NCBI GenBank assembly: GCA_921293015.1
Contig: OV121097.1
Span: 18,351,924 to 18,415,923, forward strand
Length of the DNA stretch: 64,000 nt
Origin: Phorcus lineatus
Lineage: Eukaryota > Mollusca > Gastropoda > Trochida > Trochidae
Direction: 5' to 3'
In this document: in pieces, positions 1 through 12,600 of the stretch
Numbering within the stretch: position 1 is the first letter of the stretch
How the letters are laid out: each line of letters begins with the position of its first letter
Position numbers and translations under genes: made by a program
Notes under the pieces: model-generated
What the model was told of the DNA's origin: nothing
What the model saw: the letters and a program-made list of their open reading frames with translations, nothing else
Database searches by the model: none

Positions 1-375
1 CTGTCATATGGTATGATATTTTTTTTAAAACCACGTGGGCACCTCGTCGGGTGCTCCGGTGAAAATACAAAATGAGTCACAGGGACCAGGCCCTGAAAAC
101 CTTTTTTCATCTTCTCCAGAAGCAAGAGTCCTCAAAAGCTGAAATTTAATGTACAGACCCCTTAGCTAATGGGGATTATAATTTTAGATTTGGTTACCTT
201 TGGCCCCTAAGAAGTGTCGCAGGGACCACGCCCTAAAAAAAGAATTGTCATTTTTATCTCCTAAAGGAAAAGTTCTAGAAAGTTGCAACCTTGTCTACAG
301 ACCCCTAATTAAGCTGATAGAGATTCTAATCTTAATTGACCCTTTGCTCCAAAATAACAGCCACAGGGACAACCA
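1..375. repeat. Dispersed repeat, about 2.3 tandem copies of a 140-144 bp unit
   Basis: The motif CACAGGGACCA recurs near 77, 217 (as CGCAGGGACCA) and 362, each followed by a CCCTAAAA-type stretch and a TACAGACCCC...GATTATAATTTTAG-type stretch. A related single copy lies at about 15170-15330, so this is a dispersed family, not a local duplication only. The third, partial unit ends just before the first recognised exon. No coding potential is seen. Confidence 0.6.
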
Positions 376-431
376 TGGCAGTTCATGTGGTGACCATGTG
401 ACAATTTAAAACATGACGTATAGATAGCCTG

Positions 432-655
432 ATGGGCTACAGACCATATGTATCTATATTCAGGAAAGCGGTAGAAGATGGGCGGATCAAGGGAGGCTCT
501 GTTGCAGCTTACTACAAGGGAGAACTCGTTGTTGATCTCTGGGGAGGTTATGCTGACCTTGAGACCAGGCGGCCCTGGAACAGGGATACCGTCACCGTGT
601 TTTACTCAACCACTAAAGTTGTTGCAGCTGTTGTAATCGCAATGATGGTCGATAA
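432..655 (+). CDS. Beta-lactamase-like protein, exon 1 (first recognised)
   Basis: It encodes GYRPYVSIFRKAVEDG through ELVVDLWGGYAD to the catalytic FYSTTKVVAAVV segment. Ser59 (codon 606-608) and Lys62 form the SxxK box. The exon ends in phase 2 inside a Lys codon, with donor GTAAG at 656. The start is uncertain: the frame is open only back to a TGA at 414-416, and a 5' exon with an acceptor at 422-427 is possible. Confidence 0.85.
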
Positions 656-3600
656 GTAAGGGGATTTTGTTATCATCAAAAACTAAATGATATAGCGTAT
701 ATGATTGAACTGTTGTCTTTTAGAAGCTATGAGATTATGCGCAATGTCATACTATTATTACATAAAAGTAGATGTCGTTTCCACGTTTTGCCTCATTGTA
801 TACAAAATCGAATATTCTAAATCAATTAAGTTTGGTTGTTGATAAGCGCAGTTTAATAAGGATTTACGCCTCGTTTTGGAGGTATCACAAAATGCTTAAA
901 TTCTGATTGGACGAAACAAAGTCATGTGAAGGTAGGGACTACTTTATCAATGTATCATTGCGCAGTGTTGAAAGTATTCAAAAATATATTTTGTGAATAC
1001 TTAGACAAGACAAAATTTTCATATTTCAATATTACGTTTGATTGAAACTGTGACATAATTTTTAAAAAATACTTTGTGTAACTGTCTGGAGGATACGAAC
1101 GTGTACCGACAGGTCACTGATGACAGAACCAACGATCAAACGTATACCAGTTCAAGCACAGGGAAGTGAAATCGCCTAGAAATAGCTTTAGTAGACATTA
1201 CCCCACTACTTTATAAAGGAAGGGTCAGCTCTATAGGCATATATGTCTTTCTGAAGTTATTTCTAAGCTTTACACGTCCCTGCGAGCCAGTGAGACAATT
1301 TGACGTTGAATAAACGGGGAGACGACGTCATCATCCGAGTTATTTCAACAAGTGTTAAACGTTGAAGACAAGACGTAGTACCAACTTTGAAAAGATTTCT
1401 GAACGAGGTTGGGATTCGAACCTGTCCCTTCTGAGTCAGGTGACATCGCCAGCACTGACCGTGCCAACCCGCTAACCTAAGGTTGTAGAAAATTTAGGGA
1501 TAGCTTGATAGGTGTTGCAGACCTCTGATCTTCAAAAAACAAGTTGCCTTGAAATCACCAAACCTATGGTAGCTATTGCATATCAAGCAGGACTTTTGAA
1601 ATAATACCAAAACAACTACGACACGTTTCTGAAAATCCCATCAAGACTAACCGTACTTAATCAACGAGTTATCATGCCGTTTATGATTATCTTGAATGAA
1701 GCGTTCATTGTTAATTGTTCCTGGTTCAGAGGTCAACTGGACTACTCCAAGCCGGTGAGCAGCTACTGGCCTGAGTTCTCCGAGAACGGGAAGGAGAAGA
1801 TCACAGTGGAGATGCTGCTCAGTCACCAGGTAGGACTACAAGACACTCTCCAATCTACAAATAGTAAGAGTCGTTCAATATCCGAAATGTGAATACATTC
1901 AGGATTCTTGTACTGTATTGAAAGAATATTCAAGATGTTCTTTATGTTGTTAATCTCGTCCTTTTGACATATGTGCATGTTTTGTCTTTTTCCATTCTGG
2001 CATTTAGCCCTTAAAATTGAAAACTGGTAAAAATAAATGTTGCTAATGGGCTGTTATATCATGTCAGTGATTTATACCACCCCCATGCCACAGTTTATAC
2101 ACACGAATCTTACAATTCAAGGTTAGAACTTACTGCAGTGCAATAAACCTGCCTGATGTGAACGAGGAGTTGATGAGGGAATCTGAAGAGCATACCATGC
2201 TTTAATTCCATTTATACAACGAATCCAAACGTGACCTTTGTCTTCCCAATGTCTTAACATAAATACCTATGTTACCATAATTAGTTGTGGCAAGATTGTT
2301 GCAGCTTATTGTAGTACAGTGCTTGGGTACTCCTGGGTATCAGAAGTGATATGAGTAAAGATAATATTCTTAATGGTATGTAAACGAGCCTATATACCTT
2401 ATGTTATATTTGATATATGAGTTTTAGAGTATCCATTAACTTTTTATGTTAACATAATTTCAAAGCTATAAAGTACAATGTAAAATCCTTTTCTTCAACT
2501 TGTTGATATAGTGTCGGCTTTATTTTTCGATATAATGGTAAAATCATTTTGAAAGAACTTACCAACTAAACTTTATAATCGTTGTATCTAACTGAAAAAT
2601 ATATCGAGAGGGGTTCGTTTTAGACTATTTCTTAAACTTGCTTGAATTAAAGATTATCAAACAGGGATATATGTAACTTTACTTTGAAAGAACTACAACG
2701 ATTTCTATAGAATGTTGAAATGGCTATCGGAGTTATAAAGCAACACGATGCGTTAACAGGCTAAGATACCTTGAAACACTTTATCATACCATAACGTTGA
2801 CGTATTGGTCCAATTAGCTGTATTAGACTTTCACCTCAGCAAGGTGCTTGTCCCTCCGATGGTTACTACCAAATAGAGTCAGAACACTTGTGTTTCTTAA
2901 ATCTAATCTCCTCGATTCAAAGGTTAATTGCAAGACGTTATTGTCTTAACTTTTGATCAGCCCTCGTATTTAGTAATCTTTTGTTTTGAGATTGTATTTT
3001 GGAGCACAAAATTACCGAATAGATTTTAACTTGTTTGCTGACATCCAGGGTGGATTGGCCGTGATAGACAACCCGATATCCTTACTGGACATCAGAGACA
3101 GACCTACCCAGGTGGAGAAGTCGGTGGCAAGACAGACCCCGCAGTACACACCAGGTAAAGTATACCACTCAAAGGATAAACAGTGGGGACATTTAGTATA
3201 GAAACATCTTCTCTCTACTGGAAGACCTACGTATACAAGAAGGGCTAAGAGGTTCCTACTGTCCTTCATGCTTAACTTTTTATTCATATAAACTGAACCA
3301 GCTCGTATACATTACTACAGTTTACGTTAAAATATTACGTTAATACATACTCGTGAAATGTTGAAAACATCGGATTAATATCTTTAACGATGTCTATGGC
3401 AGTATCTGTCCCAGGGTAAAAATAGACACAATTCATTCGGATTGCGGTGCTGTTCATACTTGTAAGCGAAACTTTAGTACAAAATTTAATTACTCGATGT
3501 ATGCGTAATTAGACTTAGAATACGTATTTAGTTTCAGCGGGACAGAATTGTTATAATGCCTGACATAACCTAAGAATGATGTGTTAGGCTGACCCAAAAG

Positions 3601-6600
3601 GAGTCAAGGTTTACCCGTGTAGATTTGTGAAAAAGTTAAAGGTTCTCATACATACATTACATATATCAGATTACGAGTATAGTTCACTAAGTGAATGCAT
3701 GAAGTTATCTCATATAAATGCTTTTATAAACAAAAACTGTAATGCCGAGTACTCGATCAGAAAACAGCGTAATGAGTCAGAGGTTGATAATGACTGGTGT
3801 TTTTCTGATTTTATCATTACAGGATCAGCGATTAGTTACCAAACTGTCAGTTACGGGCTCTTTGTTGATACACTGGCTAAAAAGGCTGATCCCAAACACA
3901 GAAACATTTCGGAAATATTCAGACAAGACATTGCTGAACCTTTTGGTAAGTTGATTAACAAACCTCTAGCTCATAACATACAATTTAAAAAAAAGTATAT
4001 TTGTCCCAACTTTAATAACGTTAGCCCTTTCTGTAACTTTGGAGCATGAACATGTCTGTACCGTTATGTTACACGATGTATGATGATAAACGTTAGAAAC
4101 GGGTCCCTCATCACAAGTTATAACGGTTGGGGCACACAGCCATTATACCTACTTTAACTTTGTATTGTGTCTACAAGTATTAAGTACATGCAAAGTATAT
4201 GTAGGACTCAGATCTGTGGCGGGTCTCTAATCTATGGCGGATTTCCTTATCTGTGGCTTGTTTGATTGTTAGACTGTTACATGACGTCATGCTAAGTGAC
4301 GTCATTGTGCGATGACGTCATAATACCTAACTGTTACCGTCGTAAGACCCAATTGCGTCGCTAGCGTAATAATTAGGGAAGTCACAGAGAGATATTACAA
4401 ACGGATAACGACCAAATAATAAGAGTCCATATCCCAATTACGAAAATACATTAAACAATACCTTACATGTAAATAAGAAATTTGCGGCTTCATGCCACAT
4501 CAATTTTGTAGGATTTTATCAAACATCGGTGAGTCCGTCTTCTTTAGCCCTAAGATATTGAAAGACTATCTTTTGTAACCCTTGGATTCCTGTCGACGGA
4601 TTTTAGGGTAAGTTTGTCTTGCGTAAGGTTTGGTTAATCATTGCAGAAAAATACAAAAAAAGGTACAGATGTCAGGCATTTGAAAATCTGCCATAGATTT
4701 GGAAATCCGCCACAGATTTGAGGCTGCCATGGATTCGAGTCTTACATATATATATATAAACAATTCTATAAAATGTTTAGCCAATCTTAATAGATTCATA
4801 TCCAGAGCCACCCGAAACATCCTTTGGAACAAAATTGAAAACCTCGAAACCAGTCATTCAGAGTACAAGATTTTGGAATTATTTCCCGCCATGAAAAGAG
4901 ATCAAGGGTATTACATCCCATAAGCATAACGTCACTTGATCAAGGCCAATCAACGCTAATTCCTCTCAATAAGCTATACTACTCAATAACTACCTCATTG
5001 TCCATCTCGGTTCTTATCTATTGAAACTGAAGAATTGTGTAGATCAACCTATGCACATGTTTAAACATGCCCTATCAATTCTAATTTTATAAAATAATCA
5101 CAGACGTCAACATGTTGCTTTGCTAGGGAGACGTGGAAGTGAAACCAGGCCCACGAACAATACTAGACAATATCGGTAATGACATCGTACGTTTGAATCA
5201 GGAGATGAAAGACATGAGGTGTGAATTCAAGAAAGATATTCATGAGGTAAAGGATAAAGTTATAAGTATCCGCAACGAATGTCACTCCTTAAGTAAAACT
5301 GTTAAGAACATTGGAAATGACGTTGAAGATCTGAAATTCAGTCAAGAGGTGTTACGATCAGACGTTACTGTTCTAAACACCCATATTAATGACATTGAAA
5401 CAAATGTTGAAGCTACGATTAAAAATAACAATGAAACCATTAAAAATTAACTTGACATTTACACAAGAAAAAATAACGCCATTTTCTACAATATAACGGA
5501 AAATGAAAGTGACTCTGTGACATTAAAAGGTGTTATTGTCGGTACATTACGCAATACTGCATCGGACAGGGAATGGAGCACCCGAGACATAGATAAGACA
5601 TACAGACGTGGACGACGTTACTCTAATGGACGTTGTAGACCGCTGTTCGTAAGTTTCTTACATGAAGACGACAAACTTGCTGTTATCAGAAACCGCGGTA
5701 AGTTGAAAACTGCAGGTATCGGTGTGTCTAACGACGTAACAGTGAAACAGAGAAGTGTTTTACGGGATCTGAAGGCCGACAACAAGAGAGGTTACTATAA
5801 GAACGGTAAACTCTACGTGTCCAGCGTGCCGCCAGCTCGACACACCCAGTCACGCGTTCATCCCGCTACTTCTAACGGTGGACAGCACGAGCAACTGGAT
5901 AACGGCTCAGGACCGATTGATAATCAAGAGGAAACCCGTGACATACAGGCAACGAAGATCGTCTGTGGTATAGCAAACAGGCCAGGCCCAACCAGAATAT
6001 CTATCATTTGTGTTTTGGAATATAGATGGTATTGTAAACAAACTTCATGATGAAGATTTTATAAACTTTGTGAAAACTCATGACATTTTTTGTATGATAG
6101 AAACATGGTCCACTATGAACACTGATGATTTTTCTTATTAATTTTCAGATTTTGACTCTTTTTCTTTTAAAGGCTAAAAGATCATAAAGTATTGGTCGAT
6201 ACTCAAGTGGCATTCTCTTATTGATACGCAGATGTCTGAGTGCTTACATTACAAAAATGTACACTATACACCACTGGGCATTTACGTTTTGTTTAGTTTT
6301 GTTTGGTATTTTCGAGCTTGATAGACATGTTTTATACTGCTGTGTTTATGTTCCCCCAATAGGCTCTCCCTTCTATTCAAAATATGATGACAAAAATGGA
6401 ATAACCATGTTAGAAAGTGATATACTGGACATTATTACTCGCCCGTGTAAGATACCACGGTGTAATATCAGGCCTACCAAGGTAACGGATCAAATAACCT
6501 CCAAATGGAACAAATAACCGCATGAATGGATTAGATAACCTCAAAAACGGTACTAATAACCTCGTCAGCGGTATTAATAACCTCAAAACGGAGCGAATAA

Positions 6601-9600
6601 CCTCAAAACGGATTCAATAACCTCGATTTGCGCAGCGCATCCCTACGATCTACCCAGTTTGAGTGAAGGAGCCCAGTCTTTTGTTTATGTTTACGCCAGC
6701 GGCTGTCAACAAAGTTACGCTAGCAGTGAAATTTCCCCCCATAAATAAAAAATAAATCATTATAATGTCGTAATTTTATCTTAACCGCGGTGTTCCATTC
6801 ACTGTCTTTGACCCGATGAGGTCATAATTTGCATAATATGTAGACCAAGCGATCGCGTAACAGGATTCGGTCACGAATAAAATCCCTGTGAGTAGATTTT
6901 GTCAAATGTTGATGTTATTTTCATATAGCCCTACAATCAAACTAGAAGACATTTACCACCAGATAATCAAAAAATTAAATCGTAACTGTGTTCGCATGCA
7001 TGAACCGTGTTGGATATGACGTGAGACTGTAATCGATCGATAGTTTTAGTTGAGTTTGTATTGCGGCGAATTTGACTTTTGCTACACACGCACTAAAATC
7101 GTAGATCACAAAGTTATTTATCGTGTAAATATAATTTTATTGTACGATTATAATTGTAGAGGTCTTGTTGTTCACTATTTTTAGTTTGGAATGTTGTCCT
7201 TCATAGAAGTTTATCCGTTTTCAAACAAAATCGCAAGTGTTAATTCTCAATAATGATTGCAAATGAGAAGGGACATATGTTAAGGGGATTATATCAAAAT
7301 ATTTGTTTATATTATGTAAATATCACGCGTTTTTTTTACATTCATGAAAATATGTAAATTTCAAACATCAAATAAGATTATATTTGTGCTCAATTACTGC
7401 GAAAATAACAAACAAAATATGGGTCTGATGATGACCGGCGCAGACATCAAGTGAGTTGTTGACACTTTCCCCGATGCGTTCCGTAGCTGATGTCACAAGT
7501 GTGTAGATTGTATTTCACGACTATTCGAGATTAAAAGTAAATAAATCCTTCAACTCTCAGCTGCAAAAATGTATTCTCTCTTTAGTTTTAAATGGAATTT
7601 GTACAATATGAAAATAATTTCTCAATATCTTGATTTGAAGATCTCTGTGTGGTGTAACTGATACAGACTTTTTGATCCGGTTTGTTTGGCCAGGGATCGT
7701 TTAGACATATGATTCCTGGTTTGGCGATTACAATGAGAGATGGACGTTAGATGATATAGATATAGTCGATGTTATAAACTAATATTGCATTTGGAACATA
7801 TAAAGCTGAATAGATTTCCTACACTTCCGGGTTAAGTTTATAACGATTGATACGTTAATTTGTATGAAATACTATCAGCACGAATTTTCCATTGCTTCGA
7901 ATTGCCTTGATTTTTTTCTCTCATTTTCAATGCATAACCAGTCCTTGCTTGCTGGACCGAACTCCCAGTCATGCACCTTAATTATTTTCTGGTACAAAAT
8001 TTCATTCTGAACAAAATGATGTAAAAAATATTTTTTTAAAAATTATTGACAAACAGCCTACTCCGATTTGGAATATTTAGTACAGATTTTTAACTTGTGA
8101 ATTTTTTATTTCATTCATGGACACTAGCTTAATTTGATTAATATCAGGAAAAAAAGAAAAAATGACAATATTTAGAAAGAAAAATAATTCATTCAGAGAA
8201 ATTGGTATTTTAAAAATATTAAATCTTTTGATAATATTCAAGTTTGGTTATATCGGAACAATGTCAACATTGTACTTAACTATATTCTATCTTTATGATG
8301 AAACAAGATTTTTTTAAAAATTCTAAACCTTTTGATATCCTCCTTATATTTTGCGTAAACATTATTTTTTGGAGTTAGTTCTTATATTTGTAGTAAAATG
8401 CTACATTCAACACATATATAGAATCCTTTAATGAATTTTCCATGTCACATATCTCATCATTGACTATCCAGCTGTTCATAAACAAAAGTACAAGCCAAAC
8501 GGGCAATACTTTATAAAGAAAAAAATTTTTTTTTCAATTTAGGCAGACTTCAAACCAGCGAACTTCGAAGAAAATGTAGTTTGATATTTCGATTTTTTAA
8601 AACTTTTTAGATACATCTGGTTCATTCATTTATTTCACCATTTGCAAATATAGATATGCCTATTCTTGATTCTCGTAACCACAATACATATTTCCAAATT
8701 TTAGTAAAATTATTGTGTCGGTGACCAAATCATCATTTGATTACCGTAACTTTTGGATTCAAGTAGGCCTAAATACCTTTAAATTGTTTTTTTTTATCAG
8801 GCAAAATGAGAGCCGCAGGCGTAAACATAAACAAAAGACTGGGCTCCTTCACTCAAACTGGGTAGATCGTAGGGATGCGCTGCGCAAATCGAGGTTATTG
8901 AATCCGTTTTGAGGTTATTCGCTCCGTTTTGAGGTTATTAATACCGCTGACGAGGTTATTAGTACCGTTTTTGAGGTTATCTAATCCATTCATGCGGTTA
9001 TTTGTTCCATTTGGAGGTTATTTGATCCGTTACCTTGGTAGGCCTGAATATTTATACGGCGATATTAAACTAGTGTAATACCGCTCCCCGTATGACGTCA
9101 TAATATTGTGTGGTTGTGACGTCACAATCTTGGCACCGACGTCTCAGTGGCGGCTTAGTCGCGGAAATGCTTCGTTCAGTACACTTTCGGTAATAATGCT
9201 TGATAACTGAGGTCAAGTAATAAACTGAATACTAAACTTCCTTCCATTTTATACTATTTTTATTAAACTCGTTAATGATTTGGTATCAAACTCGCTTTCG
9301 CTCGTTTTATACTTAATCATTAACTCGTTTAATAAAAATAGTATTAAATGGAAGGTCGTTTAGTATCCTCTATTACTTCAGGACTGCACCTCTCAGCCAG
9401 TTATCATGCTTGGTGGCGATCTGAATGCCCGAACCGGAAATCTGCAGGATTTTACTGATAATAATATAGCAGGAGAAAACGAAGATCCGTTTGATAAACC
9501 ACGTGTATCAGATGACTGAACAGTTAATACCTTTGGAAGAAGCTTAATTGACCTGTGTATATCACTGGACATTCACATTATAAACGACAGGTGCGGAAGT

Positions 9601-12600
9601 GACTCTAACATAGGTGTGTATACGTACCTATGTCATAATGGATCCAGTCTTATTGATTACTGTTTGATATCTACACATTTGTTCTCAATATACAGATCCT
9701 TCGAAGTTGAGTCGAGAGTCGAGTCCCATTACCAAGCCGTTAAAGTAACAATACTTTCTGGTTTGACAACGAGTACCGACACAGCCGGGACAGAGGATAC
9801 TAACAGTTACAAATATGTGTGGAAGGAATGCTTACGTGAGCAATTTGATAAGGTTCTTATGTCTCCAGATTTTTCACTTGCCCTAAACAATGCTACACGC
9901 CTAGTTGACAATAACATCGACCAATCTGTGGATTTGTTCACTGACAAGATACTTGAACATGGATCTATGTTTAAGAAGAAAGTCAAACCATTATGTAAGA
10001 GTCTTAAGAACACCTGGTATGATGTTGAATGTTATCGTAGCAAAACCGAAGCCAGAAAAGCATTGCGGAGATACATATATACTCAGAACATGTCTCACTT
10101 TGATACATACCGAGTTTTACGTAACAGATTTAAGTCCTCGGTTAGAACAAAACACAGAACGTTTCAATTACACCAGGCATCGTTATTAGAAGAAGCTTTC
10201 TGCGATAGCAAATCATTTTGGAAGCAGGTGAAAAGAATGAATGGTACTCGGAGTAAGGAATGGTTTGACCACTTTAAAGAATTGTTTTCTATAAACGCTT
10301 ACCATGAACAGATTAATGCTGACTGCCACGACGGAGATACTATAACCATGTTGATACAGCTGACTAACCTTACTAAATCTTAGCTGCAGAAATCACAGAA
10401 ACTGAAAGGAAACTCAGGACTGGAAAGTCATCTGGCCCCGATTATATTATACCAGAATTATTGCAACCGTCACTCAAGTATACAGTGCCTTACCTTAAAA
10501 AAACTCTTCAATAAAATACTTGATACAAGCATCTTCCCCCACTGCTGGGGAAGTGAAATAATTATTATTTTTCCTATCCAAAAAAGCGGAAGTCTGAAAG
10601 ATCCAAATAACTACCGGGGAATTACCTTAAACTGTGTTTGGAAAGGTTTTCACGTCTATCCTCAATAAGCGTTTGTCCACCTGGGCTGAAAGTAACGACA
10701 AAATATGCGAAGAACAAGCAGGATTTCGACATGATTACTCAACTGTTGACAATATTTTCACACTGACTGCCTGCGTACAAAAGTATCTCAGCAAAAGAGG
10801 AGGCGCCTATATGTTGCTCTGATTGATTTTAGGAAAGCATTCGATTCTATTGACACATCAAAACTGATGGACATGCTTCGAAACATTAACCACAATGGAA
10901 AAATGCTGAACATTATTGAATCTATGTATTCAAGAGTAGCAGCTTCTGTTAGATGTAGTGGAGGAACGAGAACGCAAGTATTTGATTGTCGAGTTGGACT
11001 AAAGCAAGGTTGTATTCTGAGTCCGGTCCTTTTCTTTCTTTTCATAAATGGACTTGCTGATATGATATTATGTGATTGTAAAGATGGAATACAACTTTAT
11101 CCAAATTTATATGAACTACTTTTGCTATGGTTTGCCGATGACGTCATCCTTATGTCCGACAGAGTCAACGGTCTCTAGCCACAACTGAACATTCTGTCTT
11201 CATATTGTGAATCATAGGGCCTAGCAGTCAACCTACAAAAGACAAATAGTCGTTTTTAGAAAAGGTGGAATCCTTAAACGTCGTGAAAAATGGTCCTACA
11301 GTGGAAACGAGATTGAGCCTGTGTCTACAGTTATAAATACCTAGGGATCATGCTGACACAGACACTGTCTCTACGTCAATCCCTCCTTCACCTTGCAACC
11401 AACGGTAAACGTTCTTTAATGAACATACTACGTATAATGTGGACATATGGAAAGTTGCCATTTAAGACCTTCTTCAAAATCTTCCACACCAAGATAAAAC
11501 CTATTCTCTTATATGGAAGTTAAATATGGGGACATACACAAGTCGACGCGACCATATTGAGAGAGTGCATTATTTGGCATGTAAACGCTACATAGGAACC
11601 GGTACAAACGCACCAAATGTTATGGCCCTTGGAGAGTGTGGACGTTACCCGTTATATGTGGACAGTGCTGTCAGATGTATTAAGTACTGAATCAGACTCC
11701 TTCGTCTCCCATCTCACCGACTACCACGTAAGGCATATGATATGATGTATAATCTGGATATTGTAGGCCGACATACATGGTGTTCTGATGTTAGAAACCT
11801 ACTGCAGAATTTTGGAATGGGATATGTTTGGGTTTCAAAAGGTGTTGATCTCACAGAATATTTTGTCCAGGAGTTTAAACAACGTTTAAAAGATATTAAT
11901 TTTCAACAGTGGCAAAGCATTTTAACAAGCAACTCAAGGTATGACACATACTCAAAATACAAAAGAACTCTTGATGCTAAAAATATCTACTAGATTATTC
12001 ACTACGAACTTTTGCGCGCCAGTGGTCACACAAATTTACAGATTAACAGGGGTAAATACCCCGTGAAGAGCGCATCTGTTCACACTTTGAATTGAAGATC
12101 TTTACCATTTCATTTTAATAAAAAGATATTCAAGAAAATCAAATAAGAAATGTGATATATCGGCAGAAACATGGCATTCTTACTTTAATGATTTACTAAA
12201 CCCTAAAGTTAATACTGCTAGTGAATTTAATGAGTTCGATGATTTTGTTGATAAATACGTTGCTGATCACGATTGCAATGATTGTATGGACAATGATTTG
12301 TCGTACGACATGACCACAGATGAGGTTAAGGCAGCTATAGATAAACTGAAACTTGATAAATCTCCTGGTGATGACGGGATACCATCGGAATTTTTTAAGT
12401 CTGTAAAAGATAACCTTGCACCATATCTTGCTCTACTATTTTCCCATATTCTTTCTAAAGGTAAATTTCCTGAAGCGTGGAGTTCTGCATTAATAATACC
12501 AATTTATAAGAATGGATCAGCAAATGAACCTAGCAATTACAGGGGCATTTCATTACTAAATAGCATGAGCAAACTTTTTACAACAATTATTAATAAGAGA

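Larger units (their letters stand above)
6469..9046. mobile_element. Non-autonomous DNA transposon with 229-bp terminal inverted repeats
   Basis: The first 229 bases (6469-6697) and the reverse complement of the last 229 (8818-9046) read as identical. The element starts CAGGCCTACC, ends GGTAGGCCTG, and is flanked by AATAT at 6464-6468 and 9047-9051, a likely 5-bp target duplication. The 2.1-kb interior is AT-rich with no transposase ORF, so it must be mobilised in trans. It sits within the endonuclease region of LINE A. The superfamily is unassigned: the duplication length does not suit hAT (8 bp) or Tc1 (TA). Confidence 0.85.

Noticed and set aside
1403-1481. Functional tRNA gene on the minus strand
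   Set aside because: The B-box is perfect, but I could not fold acceptor and anticodon stems; a SINE fragment is more likely.
3627-4049. 140-codon frame as a separate gene
   Set aside because: Only 3823-3945 matches the beta-lactamase-like family and it is bounded by splice sites; the rest is intron.
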